A stretch of DNA of 64,000 nucleotides from Hyperoodon ampullatus (taxonomy: Eukaryota > Chordata > Mammalia > Artiodactyla > Ziphiidae), in NCBI GenBank assembly GCA_949752795.1, contig OX457063.1, positions 69,339,783-69,403,782 on the forward strand, read 5' to 3'. The notes beneath the pieces are model-generated. The model had not been told where the DNA came from and ran no database searches. It saw only the letters and a list, made by a program, of their open reading frames with translations. This document shows positions 33,266-44,816 of the stretch, one piece after another. The translations under genes and the position numbers were made by a program. The stretch's first letter is position 1, and each line of letters opens with the position of its first letter.

Positions 33266-35599
33266 TGGTAAAGTTGTGGCACTCAGGGACACACTTCCCC
33301 AAAAGTGGTGGCTCTGATTACTTTGTACCCTTTTAATCTGCCTTTATTAAAGCCCTGACTTGAGGGGCTAGGCTGTGGACTCTAACAGGGCTCCCGTGAA
33401 TCTCACGGATAACTTTAGTGAAATCGTTATCAGCCACAAATGTGACGAGCACCTGGAATTGAACTGATGATGGCTTACGGTGGCTTTTCCGCCTTAGATT
33501 GCACTTACTGACCTTCTTTCACAAATGAATGTTTCCAAAGGTCTGGTCCATTGGTGTGCAGCCTCTACTTGGGTATTTTATCCTGACTCCTGTATGTTTT
33601 GTCCTATCTAGGAAAAAAAAAAGCCTGTTGTTTCAGGGCATTGGATTGTTCCATTTCAGAGCCAGTGGAGGTGTTAGCATCTTCATAACTGGGGCAGAGG
33701 ACCGACATGCAGTGTACTGACTGCAGTGTGACTGCCAGGCAGCTAGTTCAGATGAGAAAATATGTTCAAGGTTGTGACCATCTGGGCCTTGAAGAAACTG
33801 CAGTTGATGTTTTGTTTGGCTCCAGCTTTAATCTGGGATGGATGGAGTCATTCGGACTTTATTCTGATTCCAGTAGTGGCAAAAAAAAAGGATTTGTGTA
33901 ACTTGTGTAGATGGCCTTCTGTTTGAGATAAGAGCATTGTCCAATAAAAGTTGTGTCCTTGTTTCAAATCAAGAATACAGTGCCACCTGACTCCATCTAG
34001 GAAACAAAGTCATAAGTCATTACACGTTGCAATACCCCAGTAACCCCTTGCTGTATTTTTTCTCTAGAAGGTTCCTTATTATCTGTTTGATTATCTATTA
34101 TCTACACAGTAAATCTTGCTGAATTATACAGAGCTTATGAAACTGAGGCCAGTCCCAAACCAGATCAATATACTACCACCATCCTGGAATGAGAGCCTAG
34201 AATTTTCTGAAGATGCTTTTACACATTTTTCTTTCTTCATCACTTTCCAGTGAGGAAAATTGCTCTTTTTCTCTCAGCTGATAAATGTCACTTTTGCCCT
34301 AAATTTTATAGTGGCATTCTACTTTTTAAAGTTACTGAGGTAAAAGAATATTTGATAGAACTGTCAGACTAGTATGATAACATTGTCTGTGTTCCCAGAC
34401 CCTTGAGGGTTCTTAAGTCTCATGGGCTGAAGCTATGTGCGTATTTTTCTTGGTGGCCTATTTCCATATCAAATAGGCTTAATTTTTGGATTTTAGTAAT
34501 GAAAGTATGAACCCAATCTGTCAGGCTTCTTATGCCATTTATTGTAGCCCTTAGTCAGCTTAGGATTGCATGAAAGGAAGTAATAAGCCAACTTTAAGAA
34601 GGTCCAGATGAAAAGGATTATAACATGGTACAAAAATATTAGCATGCCCAGCCTAGCCATGTGACTCATTCCTTTTCGAGTATCCACTTTGACAGCTTTT
34701 TTGAATCATGCATCAGTCACCATGTTGGTATTTTTGGCAGAGTCCTAGACTTCAGCCTAATGTTCATAATGGTAACTGCCAAAAGTGAACAAAGAGGAAA
34801 ATTATAAATGAAACATAATAGCATCACAAACATTTATTTTTTTCTTGGGCAGAAACAAAATTGGGAGTTAGATGATGTCTTGTCCATCACTCCCCCCAAG
34901 AAAACCACTGCTTTATCCCAATGAAAATAAGACTCTGATGGGTCATCCCCAGTCTTTGGCTATTCCAGCTGTGCTTCTTATGATAGTTTCCATTCAAGAG
35001 TTTTCCTTCCCAAGTCCTCTCCCCTATGCTAGGAATCATTCTTTTAGGGCTTAAGGTTTTTCTCCTGATGTTCCGGTGACTAAGCTTGCTTTGGGATTGT
35101 TCCACCCTGGACTGCATGTCGTCCTTCTGGGAAGAAACTCCGTGCACTTCAAAGGAGCAGCAGATACACAGGGTGTATCCAGAAATAAAACTCTGACCCT
35201 TTGTCTCTCTCCTTTTCATCTCTGTCTCTTACAGGCATCCTTTCCTTCTTTGCAAACAGACCCTTGTAATCGTTGTCGTCTATCCTGCTGTTAAGTGGTT
35301 TGCATCACTGCTCCAAATATGTGCTGCAGTTTCATGCAGAAATCTCCTTCCACGCAGTTTAATGCTGTGCAGTGCATGTGTACTTTGCAGCATGTGTACT
35401 TCACTATGAGAAATAGTCCTAATGGGTATGTTCTTAATGAAATAGTCCCAACATTACTGAATAGTAGGATGAAATACCCAAAGACCTAAAGAAATACAGT
35501 CCAAGCTTCTCTCTCCTCATCTCCTTCCTTCCCCCTTCAGAGCAGACATACCCTGAATTGGCATGTGTCCTTCCTATGCACATTTGGCAAAAATAAATT

Positions 35600-35755
35600 C
35601 CAGTTGTTTGAATTTATAGAAATGGTATCGTAACCCATGTGTCCTTTTGAATCTTTATGCATTTGGTTAGAGAAGGATTCATGTTGATGCATGTAGCTCT
35701 AGGTCAATTAACTTTTGAGTCATATTCATTGAATGAATGTACCATAAATTATTTA
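35600..35755 (-). repeat. Ancient L1M-type fragment
   Basis: TTCATGTTGATGCATGTAGC followed by TCTAGGTCAATTAACTTTTG and ATGTACCATAAATTATTTAC resembles an inverted old L1 3' region. Weak but ordered. Confidence 0.5.
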
Positions 35756-35756
35756 C

Positions 35757-36300
35757 TGTTGGTCCTCATTATTCGGGGGTTCTAGATTTGCAAGTTTGCC
35801 TGTTTGATAAACACTTACTTATAATCCCAAAGTCAGTACTGTGGCACTTTTGTGGTCATTCATGGATCATAGGGTGGTGAAAAATTTGAGTCACCCGATG
35901 AGCAATTTCCCAGCTGAGGTTGAACAGTTGACGTTCTGCTTCTTGTTTTTGCTGTCTGTCTACAAGTGTCCTTTCGAGTTCTGTTTAGTGCCATGTTTTT
36001 CACATTTTTGTGTGTTTTGTTGGTGATTTTGCTGTGTAAAATGTCCTCCAACTGGAGTGCTGGTGTTCCTGGTCTAGTGTTCCTGAGCGCAAGCAGACTG
36101 AAGTGTGCTTATGGAGAAAGTATGCTTGTTGGATAAGCTCTGTTCAGACATGACTTAGAGAGCTGTTGGGTTGAGTTCAATGGTAATGAATCAACAATAT
36201 ATATTACCGTAACTTTAAACAGAAACGCACATAACAGTTTTATGTATTGATGTGACCAGAGGCTCACAGAAACCTAACCCCCTGTAAGATGTACAGGGGG
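35757..36300 (+). mobile_element. Tigger (pogo-type) DNA transposon relic
   Basis: It begins near GTTGGTCCTCATTATTCGGG, a typical Tigger terminus. It then includes the upstream region and the start of a pogo/TIGD-like transposase with an ATG at about 36041 (AAAATGTCCTCCAACTGGAG) and readable remnants of the N-terminal DNA-binding domain, including FNGNESTIYI near 36177-36206. Stops (for example TAA at about 36134) and small indels break it, and the catalytic DDE part is missing. It is a fossil older than the SINEs. Confidence 0.75.
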
Positions 36301-36464
36301 CCATTTCCAATTCATCTTTGATTTTGGTGGGAGTAATTCTTAATATCCAGCTATTTTTATCACCATTTCCAAAGCCATTGAATAGTTTTGGAAGAAGGGG
36401 AAAATTTGTGGAGTCTGTTTGACCTTGTTTATTTGCTCAAGTGAGGATTTCACTCCTTCTACAA

Positions 36465-36625
36465 GAGTTGCAATGATAATTTTTACCACTGTTTGAGGGC
36501 TTTCTATGGGCCAAGCCCTCTGTGAGTGCTCCATGTGTATTTCTGAGAATAATTCTGTGGTATTTTAATAATTTACCTAATAAATGGTTGAGCATGATTT
36601 GAACTAGGCACTCTTGTCTCCATAG
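36465..36625 (-). repeat. MIR SINE relic
   Basis: GGGCTTTCTATGGGCCAAGC, CCTAATAAATGGTTGAGCAT and GATTTGAACTAGGCACTCTT are in inverted-MIR order. Confidence 0.6.
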
Positions 36626-38144
36626 CACACATTCAGCTGTTCTGCTATGTACGCTCTTGGTGAAGATGGAGGGTTAGGGGTGAGGATGGAGTGGGCCTGG
36701 AGTAGATATCACTTAGGAAGGTGCCATCCCTTAATAACAAGCTGCAGGCGGTGAACCCAAAGGACTGCTTATTGAAAAGGAATGCCACTATTTGTGTTAA
36801 TTTCTCACTATCAGTAAGGAGAAACTGCAACTAACACACAATAAAGGGGGTTCTATAAGCCACCAGTAGCATCACCATTCTTCAGAGAGATCTCACTTGT
36901 TCCTAGGAAGGCGAATGAACTGAACGAGATTCAGTTCACAGTAAGGTGAATGAGAACAATTGATGTCATTTCTTAGAATCAGTGACTTTTTTCTTATTAA
37001 TAAATCATCTGTACTTTATCTTCTGGAAGTAAATGTTCATGGCCGACTCTGAAAGAGTCAAGTTTTTTCTTTGAATCATTGTCTTTCTAACTTTTGACTG
37101 CAACTGAAGCTACAACACATTTTACATTCATGACCTAATATATACAAGTTCTATAAATCCAAATAAAAAAACAGTTTCATAAAATAATACTTATCTTTAC
37201 TAAATAGATTATATTCCAGTTTTTATACCACTCTATTCTTTTGAAACATGGTTGTCTTATTTTAGATGGAAAAGATCTGTTATGTGATAATTAAATTCCA
37301 GAAATTGTTTGTAATACAATACTGAAGCAACCTGGTCAGGTATCTTTTAACCTCCTTACCTCATTAAAGCCCACACCGAAGAAATTGTTTGCTCTTCAGA
37401 TTTGATCTTTAGTCTCTTCCTTAGGTCCTTGATGAGTTGCCAATATCTATTCCTTGTGGTTATGCTGAGATTGGAAACATTTGCTTTATAAAATTTTTGA
37501 CTGCATAATAAACAGTGGAGAAGAATTAAGACTCAAGAGGGTATTGAGAAGAGGCCTTAATTTTAGCAGGTATGTTAATATCTTTGGATCTATAGCCTCA
37601 TTTTTTCCCCCTAGAAATACATGTCTCTGGAAAATACTATACTTACAAAGTAAAAGAAACATTTTTTATCCTGATAACTTCTGATATATGTTTCCTAGTT
37701 TTGCATATGTGATGGGAATCTGGATAATGATAACACAGTTGTACAAATTTTTGTTTGAAATTTAGCTTGACATCTTCAACTTAATTTAAAGTCAGTGAAA
37801 TGCTTCCCCTAAAATAAAAATGAAAAACCAAAATCACATGTCAGCCTTTTGGGGTGTCTGTGCTAAATTGTTTGTAGGTGATTTCTGGAGCTATATTTTT
37901 TGCTTTCTTTCAAGTATGCTTTTAAAGTTTCTGATAACTTTATAGATAATTGTCCTCATTTGTTACGTCTGTGTTGCTATTCACGTCTGCTCCTCTTGAC
38001 TTCAGTAGGAAAATATATCCTAATGGAAGGTGCTTTGATATTTTGTTTGTGTGTGCCTAAATTTTACATTTGTAGATCTCACAAGGCAGCACCATTCTCA
38101 AAAAATCATTACCTTTCCTGAGTTTCTGTTTCACAGTTTAACTG

Positions 38145-38515
38145 TGAGGGCCGGAGACTTAAACCCAGGGATTTTTTTTTTTTTTTCCTTTTCACCGCTG
38201 CGGCCTCTCCCGCTGCGGAGCGCAGGCTCCGGACGCGCAGCCGCAGCGGCCATGGCTCACGGGCCCAGCTGCTCTGCGGCATGTGGGATCCTCCCGGACC
38301 GGGGCACGAACCCGGGTCCCCTGCATCGGCAGGCGGACTCCCAACCACTGCGCCACCAGGGAAGCCCTAAACCCAGGGATTTTAATCCCAGCTATGCCAG
38401 CCACATCCCTAAGATCTCCTGTATTTAATTTAACTTCATCATCTGCAAGCAGAAATATATACCTCTCAGAGCATTGATGTGGGATAAATTTTGTAAAGAG
38501 CTCGGGTAGAAGGAA
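38145..38515 (+). repeat. MIR SINE relic split by a CHR-1 SINE
   Basis: GAGACTTAAACCCAGGGATT on the left and TTTTAATCCCAGCTATGCCA on the right join as a direct MIR. The right part continues with CTTCATCATCTGCAAGCAGA. The CHR-1 SINE at 38176-38367 sits inside it. Confidence 0.6.
38176..38367 (-). mobile_element. CHR-1-type SINE (antisense to FMNL2)
   Basis: A minus-strand copy with a perfect 16-bp target-site duplication TAAACCCAGGGATTTT (38160-38175 and 38368-38383). Its tail-proximal part differs from the others: CCTTTTCACCGCTGCGG replaces the usual GCGGTACGCGGGCCTCTCAC... stretch, and CAGCCGCAGCGG replaces CAGGCTCAGCGG. Confidence 0.95.
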
Positions 38516-38639
38516 ATTCTTTTATATGTAATCAAGTGGAGAGAGGAATTACATTCAAAGTCTTGTTACTGTAACATTATCAAATAGAACATAACAGTAC
38601 ATTCAATGTGAATGCTAAACACATTTAAAAGTAATTTTT

Positions 38640-38990
38640 TTTCTACTAATACAAATAATATATTCTCATGTGGAAGATTAGGAAATGCAGTTTATAAACA
38701 AATATAAACATTTCTAATTCCATTGCCCAGAGATAAGCACTATTAACTACTTTGGTGTGTATTGTTCCAGTATGGTTTGTTTTCTTGTGTGCATCCACAT
38801 CATGAACATCTTTTCTTTACTTAGAATTTCTGTGTGCTTGCAAACTGTTACAGTGATAGGCATTTCACAGTTTATTACCTGGTTGCTTATTGTTTGAGTC
38901 TCAGGATGGTCTGTCTCTGTCTCTTTTAAATTCCACTCATTGTATGGTATGTGATGAATATCCATGTAGCTGAGTCTTGGCATACATTCT
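38640..38990 (-). repeat. Ancient L1M/L1ME-type 3'UTR fragment
   Basis: AATTCCATTGCCCAGAGATA with AGCACTATTAACTACTTTGG and GTTTGTTTTCTTGTGTGCAT resembles an inverted old L1 3'UTR. Moderately weak. Confidence 0.5.
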
Positions 38991-39029
38991 AAATCATTTC
39001 CTTAGGATGATGTTGAATACAGTTTAAAG

Positions 39030-39200
39030 AGGCAGTTCAGAGTGTTAAAAATAAAAAGGGCATTAGGAGAATTAGATTTGACTTTTAACTTTGCCACTAA
39101 TTGTTGCTGTAACCTTTAAATCACTTTCTTTCCTGGGCTTCATTTTCTTTCTCAGTAGCAGGTAAAATGAGCTAACTCCGGAAGGGAATTTTAATTCTGA
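39030..39200 (+). repeat. MIR SINE relic
   Basis: TTTTAACTTTGCCACTAATT, TAACCTTTAAATCACTTTCT and CTGGGCTTCATTTTCTTTCT are in direct MIR order. Confidence 0.55.
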
Positions 39201-39483
39201 CTGCAGTCATTTGGGCTATTTTATAGCGAAGGAAACTAGGACTTAAATGGACTCCAGTGTCTCTGCTTCTAATGAACTCTGTTTGGTAGTTTACTCTTTT
39301 TTTTTAAAGTGATATAGGAGGTACTGAGCAGCCTGTGGTGCTTTGAGTCATCATCTTCAATAATTGATTATGATTAATTGTGTCTGAAGCTAAGCCTATT
39401 CTGACTTCAGGAAACCCCTTCATTGACAAAATTTCACTTACTAAGTTATTGCTTAGTTTAACATTTCTTTCAAAGTTAGAGTC

Positions 39484-39922
39484 TCATCTCCTGATGAATG
39501 GAGATATAAAATGTGGGATATCCGTACAGTGGAATATTATTTGGCTGTAAAAAGAATTGATGTATTGATCATGCTTCAACATGGATGAACCAAGGAAACA
39601 CTATGCAGAGTCCAAGAAGCCAGCCACAAAGGACCACCTATCATGGAATTCTATTTGTAGGAAATGCCTGTAATAGGCAAGTCTATAGAGTCAGAAAGTG
39701 GATTAGTGGTTGCTTAGGGCTGGGCGAGGCAGTGGCCTGGGAGGGAGTGTTATGTTGGGCCATAGCTACAGGGGACAAGGTTTCTTGTGGAGGTGTTAAC
39801 AGTGTTCTAAAATTGATTGTGGTGATGGTTGCACAACTCTTGAATATACTAAAAACTGTTGAATTGTATAGTTTAAATGAATGAATTGTGTGGTATGTGA
39901 CTGATGTCAGTAAAGCTGTTAC
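39484..39922 (+). mobile_element. Old L1M 3' end fragment
   Basis: The plus strand holds the end of an ORF2 (GTGGAATATTATTTGGCTGT; tyrosine-rich region) and the L1M-type 3'UTR (GGGAGGGAGTGTTATGTTGG; GATTGTGGTGATGGTTGCAC; AATTGTATAGTTTAAATGAA). It reads in the same direction as FMNL2, unlike the other L1 pieces in the intron. Confidence 0.8.
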
Positions 39923-42420
39923 CAAGAAAACCCCCCCCACACAAAAAGTCAGATTCTAAAAACCTTTTGTTTCAAATTTCTAGATGTTTGAATTATAGCT
40001 AAATGGAAGTTGATATTAATGTTCTTATGTATTATTTCCTTTCCTGAGAATCTGTTTGAATCTCAGTGTGGGAGGAAGACTGAATTATAAGGCTCTGCTG
40101 TTCCCGTTTGGAGTTCCTTTTGGGGGGCTTTTACTAAGATACTAATCTCAGCAGTTTCTCAACTGTCACCTTTATTTCTCGGGGTTTCTGAAGTGCCTGT
40201 AGGAAATACTCATTCTGGATGCTTCTGAAGAGTCAGTATTTTGATAGTTTCAGTGGTGGGCTGAGTTTTATATTTGATATCTGATACCTGATAGACAATA
40301 CTGTTGGTTAATTTTGCCATAGCAGACCCCAAATAGCTTGGAGTTAATTCTTGATCTTTGTTGTTCTTAATGCTGTTTCATTGGAATTCGCAGCCTTGGG
40401 TTTTCTAGGTTATTTGCCTGAGGGTAATAATGAGTTGCTCATGAGGTAGTTGCCTGAAGAGCCTCAGATACTGCTCCTCTACTTGGGTACTTTTTCCTTT
40501 TAGGTGTATTAATCATGGAAAAGTGAGTTTAGCCAGGGAAGGCGGAAATAGGGGTAAAAATGGGCTTCCGTGGAAATTTAGACCATGTTTGGTCATTTTC
40601 AGTGAAAATTTCACATCCTTTAGGAGTCTTTACCAGATCCATAAACATTAAGGTTAAAATTCAGTCAACAACTTTGTTTTTCCTTACAAAGGTTTACAGG
40701 ATATGCATGGAGTTACTAAACAGAAGATTTACCTAAGGGGTGAATGAAAGTTTGACATGAAAGTTGACAGTTTTGTCCTAAGCCTCTCTTGTTCTGCCAT
40801 TGCACATTCTCATGATAGCGGTCAGAGAGCCAGGCTCTTAAACCAAAACATTAAACATAAAATATATCTTGAGACAATCTAATACAACAGGAACAAATTT
40901 GGCAGAATTTCTGAAGCAATTCCATGATGAGTATTTCCAATAAATTAGTCTATTTAGATATATTTTGGGTACTTTTCCTGGCAAAATGGTCAATTGTGCA
41001 ACTAGAGAAGACTAACTCAGATCTTGGAATTAGCCTGTGACTTTGATCTTATATAAATGCATTTCTTCATTGATGTTTTTGTTTAGTATCCGAAGTAAAT
41101 CCAGCTTTATTCAAGAAAGTTTTTAGCTGGACTGCTTTCTTTGTTGTTACTGAGTTCCAAGTTGTCTCTCGTGTTGAGTGACATTTGTGAACAACAGGTT
41201 CTTGGGAGATTGAGAAGTCTTTTCCTCCCATTTAGACCATCCCTCCTGCAAACCCTAAACATTTTATTTAAGCTGTAAGGATTCAGAAAATTGATATATA
41301 AAATGAAGTACTAGTATTTTTGAAGACTTGTCAGTCCACATACGGTATTGCACACCTACTATGTGCCCAGCACATAACATGTGATTTATTCATCAGTGAG
41401 GATTGGGGGCAGAGATCGACAAGGAAGTAGCAAAGAAACTGAAGAAAAGTTAACTCCTGAGTTGGATGGCTTGGGGTTAGGGACAGGTGGGAAGCAGTTC
41501 TGGAGGCAGGCGCTCTAGGGAAAGGCACAGAGGTGTGGTGGGTTTTGAGGGACGGCATGTAGTTAATATGGCTAGAACATAGGTGCCTGTAGAGATGACA
41601 AGAGAAGTTGTGATACAAGTTATGTTTTATAGTGTTATCTGTGAGCAATCTTAGGATGGCTCAAAGTGGACAAATTAGAAATTAGAATCAGAATTAGAAA
41701 GCCCAGTCACAAGTCTGTGCCATAATCTGTCAGTGAATGAGTGTGGAGATAGACCAGACAGGCGTCTGTAAGAGTGAAGAAGGGGAGGCCTGAGAAGAAA
41801 GGACTTGGATTCAAATTGGTTCTTACTTAGGTCAGGGACTCCTTTGACATTCTTAGGAAAGTTGTGAATCCTTAGCCCAAGAGAAGTCCATAGATAAATC
41901 TACAAGTAAAGATTAACATGCAGTTCCAGAAACCTATTCATAGAGTGTTGGTGGTTTGTGGATTCCAGGTTCAGAACCCTTGATTGGTAGATAGTAGAGA
42001 GAAAAGAATAACTCCATGTTTCCTCGAGCCTGGGAATTTGGAAGATTATTAGTACAGCCAACGGTCTGGGCGCATTGGGTAGAGTATCCTGTGTCACAGA
42101 GGGCAAGGATGTATTGAGATTTCCCCTTTAGAGTTAGAATAGTGCATTTGCCTCTGTTAAAGTGTTTATTGAGCGTGTACTTTGTGATAGAGACTGCCTC
42201 CTACTGGATTAAGCGTAATAGCACATACCTGACTAGATGCAGGGTCTAGACACACAGACAAGTATGACTACTAGTAGAGCTGCAGCTTCAAGGATAGTGC
42301 GCTCTGGTTTAAAATGCTCTAAGCAATGGTTTTATTTTGCTTGTTTAGTATAGGAGGCTAACTCCTATTCTGTATTATCAGTTTTGACTTTAGGCATTTA
42401 GTAGGCATGTGTGTTCTTAA

Positions 42421-42425
<5 letters not shown>

Positions 42426-42460
<35 letters not shown>

Positions 42461-42650
42461 GGTACGCGGGCCTCTCACTGTTGTGGCCTCTCCCGTTGCA
42501 GAGCACAGGCCCCGGACGCGCAGGCTCAGGGGCCATGGCTCACAGGCCCAGCCGCTCCGCGACACATGGGATCTTCCTGGACCGGGGCACGAACCCGTGT
42601 CCCCTGCATCGGCAGGCAGACTCTCAACCACTGCGCCACCAGGGAAGCCC
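42426..42650 (-). mobile_element. CHR-1-type SINE (antisense to FMNL2)
   Basis: A minus-strand copy with a very long T run (about 37 bases, 42422-42458). The target-site duplication TGTTCTTAATCTTT lies at 42412-42425 and 42651-42664. The long pure tail suggests recent insertion or tail expansion. Confidence 0.95.
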
Positions 42651-43224
42651 TGTTCTTAATCTTTGATGAAAATGTGGTTCATTGCTGGAGACTAGTTGAA
42701 ATGAGTCTGGCAAAAATGTGGATTATCACATCTAAGCAGGTCCTATTTCTACACACTTAATGCCTTTCTACTCAGATGCGCCATATTTTAGTTGACAAAG
42801 TTCTTAAGCAACAATTTCAACATCTGAGGAGTCACTGGAGTATTTCTTGGATCCCCAAGAACACTGAGAATTTGTAAGACGGGTTAGAAAGGGATTGTGA
42901 AATCAGTGTGTCTTCCAGGTGTGTGAGGTCATCTCATCTTGCTTCCAAACTTGACCAGGTTAAAGCCACACCTCAGGGCTCCGGGAAGCTGACTATGCAC
43001 CTGGTTCAAAGAGATTTTATATTCTGGTTATTCAGCAGCTACTTTGCAATGTTCTTGGTGATTTTCATTTTAAAGCTCATTGATGAGGGACATTTACAGG
43101 ATCTGTTCCCTTTGGTCTACTTTCCTGATTCATCCCAATGACCACCTAAGTGGTCCTGTGGTGACCCTGTTCAACTGAATTGACAGCCAGAATGAACTGT
43201 CACACCACCATGGTCTAGCTGCTT

Positions 43225-43375
43225 GCTTCTCAGAGTGTGGTGCCAGGATTAGGAGCATCAGCATCACCTGGGAACTTGTTAGAACTCCATGCAGATTCTC
43301 AGCCCCAGCTCCAGTCTACATTTTAACAAGATCCCACAAGTGATTCATATGCACTTTAAAGTTTGAGGCTTCCTG
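43225..43375 (+). repeat. MER5-like hAT DNA transposon relic
   Basis: AGCATCAGCATCACCTGGGA followed by ACTTGTTAGAACTCCATGCA and ATTTTAACAAGATCCCACAA resembles MER5A. Confidence 0.7.
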
Positions 43376-43486
43376 GACTAGTTTACCTACTGTACAGGAA
43401 CCTGGACTCTTAGAGCCCTTTTGCCGAAGTTCAAGGCTTTTTCCATTTATTTTCTACTTAGAAGTGATGGGCAACATCTAGTTGCC

Positions 43487-43696
43487 TTTCTTTTTTTTTT
43501 TTTTTGCGGTACACGGGCCTCTCACTGTTGTGGCCTCTCCCGTTGCGGAGCACAGGCTCTGGACGCGCAGGCTCAGCGGCCGTGGCTCACAGGCCCAGCC
43601 GCTCCGCAGCGTGTGGGATCCTCCCGGACCGGGGCACGAACCCATGTCCCCTGCATCGGCAGGCGGACTCTCAACCACTGCGCCACCAGGGAAGCC
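43487..43696 (-). mobile_element. CHR-1-type SINE (antisense to FMNL2)
   Basis: A minus-strand copy with a T-run at left. Target-site duplication CTAGTTGCC at 43478-43486 and 43697-43705. Confidence 0.94.
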
Positions 43697-44520
43697 CTAG
43701 TTGCCATTTTTCATATTTAAATTTTTGTGGAATTAAAGATGATTTAGATGCCTTTTAGCCTTCTCTTAAGCTTTAATAACTGAAGCTTGTATAATCTCTT
43801 TCCTCATAGAGAAGATTGTCTTTTAGCCTTTCATCCTGTAATGCTTCTGGTCACTGTTTCCTAGATGATTAAAAACTTTTTTTTCTGAAATGGGGAAAAT
43901 ACTCTTATCAGGGTCTGGTTGCTACTAAGTGTGCAAAGTAATTCCTAATCCATGATTTTATGTTCCTGCTGTTAAGATCTAGGGACATTTGCTATATTTT
44001 TGGTTTCATTTTGAAAGGTTATTTTTTAAGCAGTAATAAGTAGCAACTAATTCTTCCTTGAGGGAACTTCAAACCCCAAAAGTACTGGCTTCTCTTGTTT
44101 CTTAAGAATGGAACAAATTGACACGTGGTCTTTGGACTACCTTTGGGTTGGTTCTTTAGGCTTATTTTAAAAGAAAGAAAGGAAAGAAGAAATAAATAAA
44201 ATTAATAAAGAGAGGCAAGAAGTGAGGGAAAGAAACTAAATTGATAATCCAAAGCAGAACTATTGAAAGTCCAGTCACATGGGAAGTGAGAAGTTTGCTG
44301 TTGGTGATGGTTTTATAAATTTTTGGTTTTGGGATTCAAAGGAGAATTCCTTGAAGAATTAGCATTTTCTCTTGATTTTTGAATATCATAGCTTTATCCA
44401 CCTCCTGTTTATATAAAAAGTTCAATTTTGGTGAAGAAAAAAGTCTTAAAATTGTGTCTGCTGTGGTCTTTATTTTTCCTTTTGCTTCAGAGGTATATCT
44501 AAATCTTTTGTATGTTTTTA

Positions 44521-44590
44521 GTCTGGGCATCTTTTTTTTTTTTTTTAATAGTCTGGGCATCTTTTTTTTTTTTTTTTTTTTTTAATTGCA

Positions 44591-44592
<2 letters not shown>
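44521..44592 (+). repeat. Repeated flank plus poly(T) units beside a SINE
   Basis: GTCTGGGCATCTTTT... occurs at 44521 and again exactly 30 bases later at 44551. A third partial unit, TTTAATTGCATCTTTT, lies at 44580. The same TCTGGGCATCTTT is at 44817-44829 on the other side of the SINE, so the repeated unit is the target-site duplication plus a poly(T) stretch. Confidence 0.85.
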
Positions 44593-44623
<31 letters not shown>

Positions 44624-44816
44624 GTGGTACGTGGGCTTCTCACTGCTGTGGCCTCTCCCGTTGGCGGAGCACAGGCTCCGGACGCGCAGGCTCAGCGGCC
44701 ATGGCCTACGGGCCCAGCCGCTCTGCGGCATGCGGGATCCTCCCGGACCGGGGCACGAACCCTCATCCCCTGCATCGGCAGGCGGACTCCCAACCACTGC
44801 GCCACCAGGGAAGCCC
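44593..44816 (-). mobile_element. CHR-1-type SINE (antisense to FMNL2)
   Basis: A minus-strand copy with a T-run of about 30 bases (44593-44622), GGTGGTACGTGGGC and an extra G in GTTGGCGGAGC. The right-hand target duplication TCTGGGCATCTTT starts at 44817. The left side shows multiple copies of it. Confidence 0.94.
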
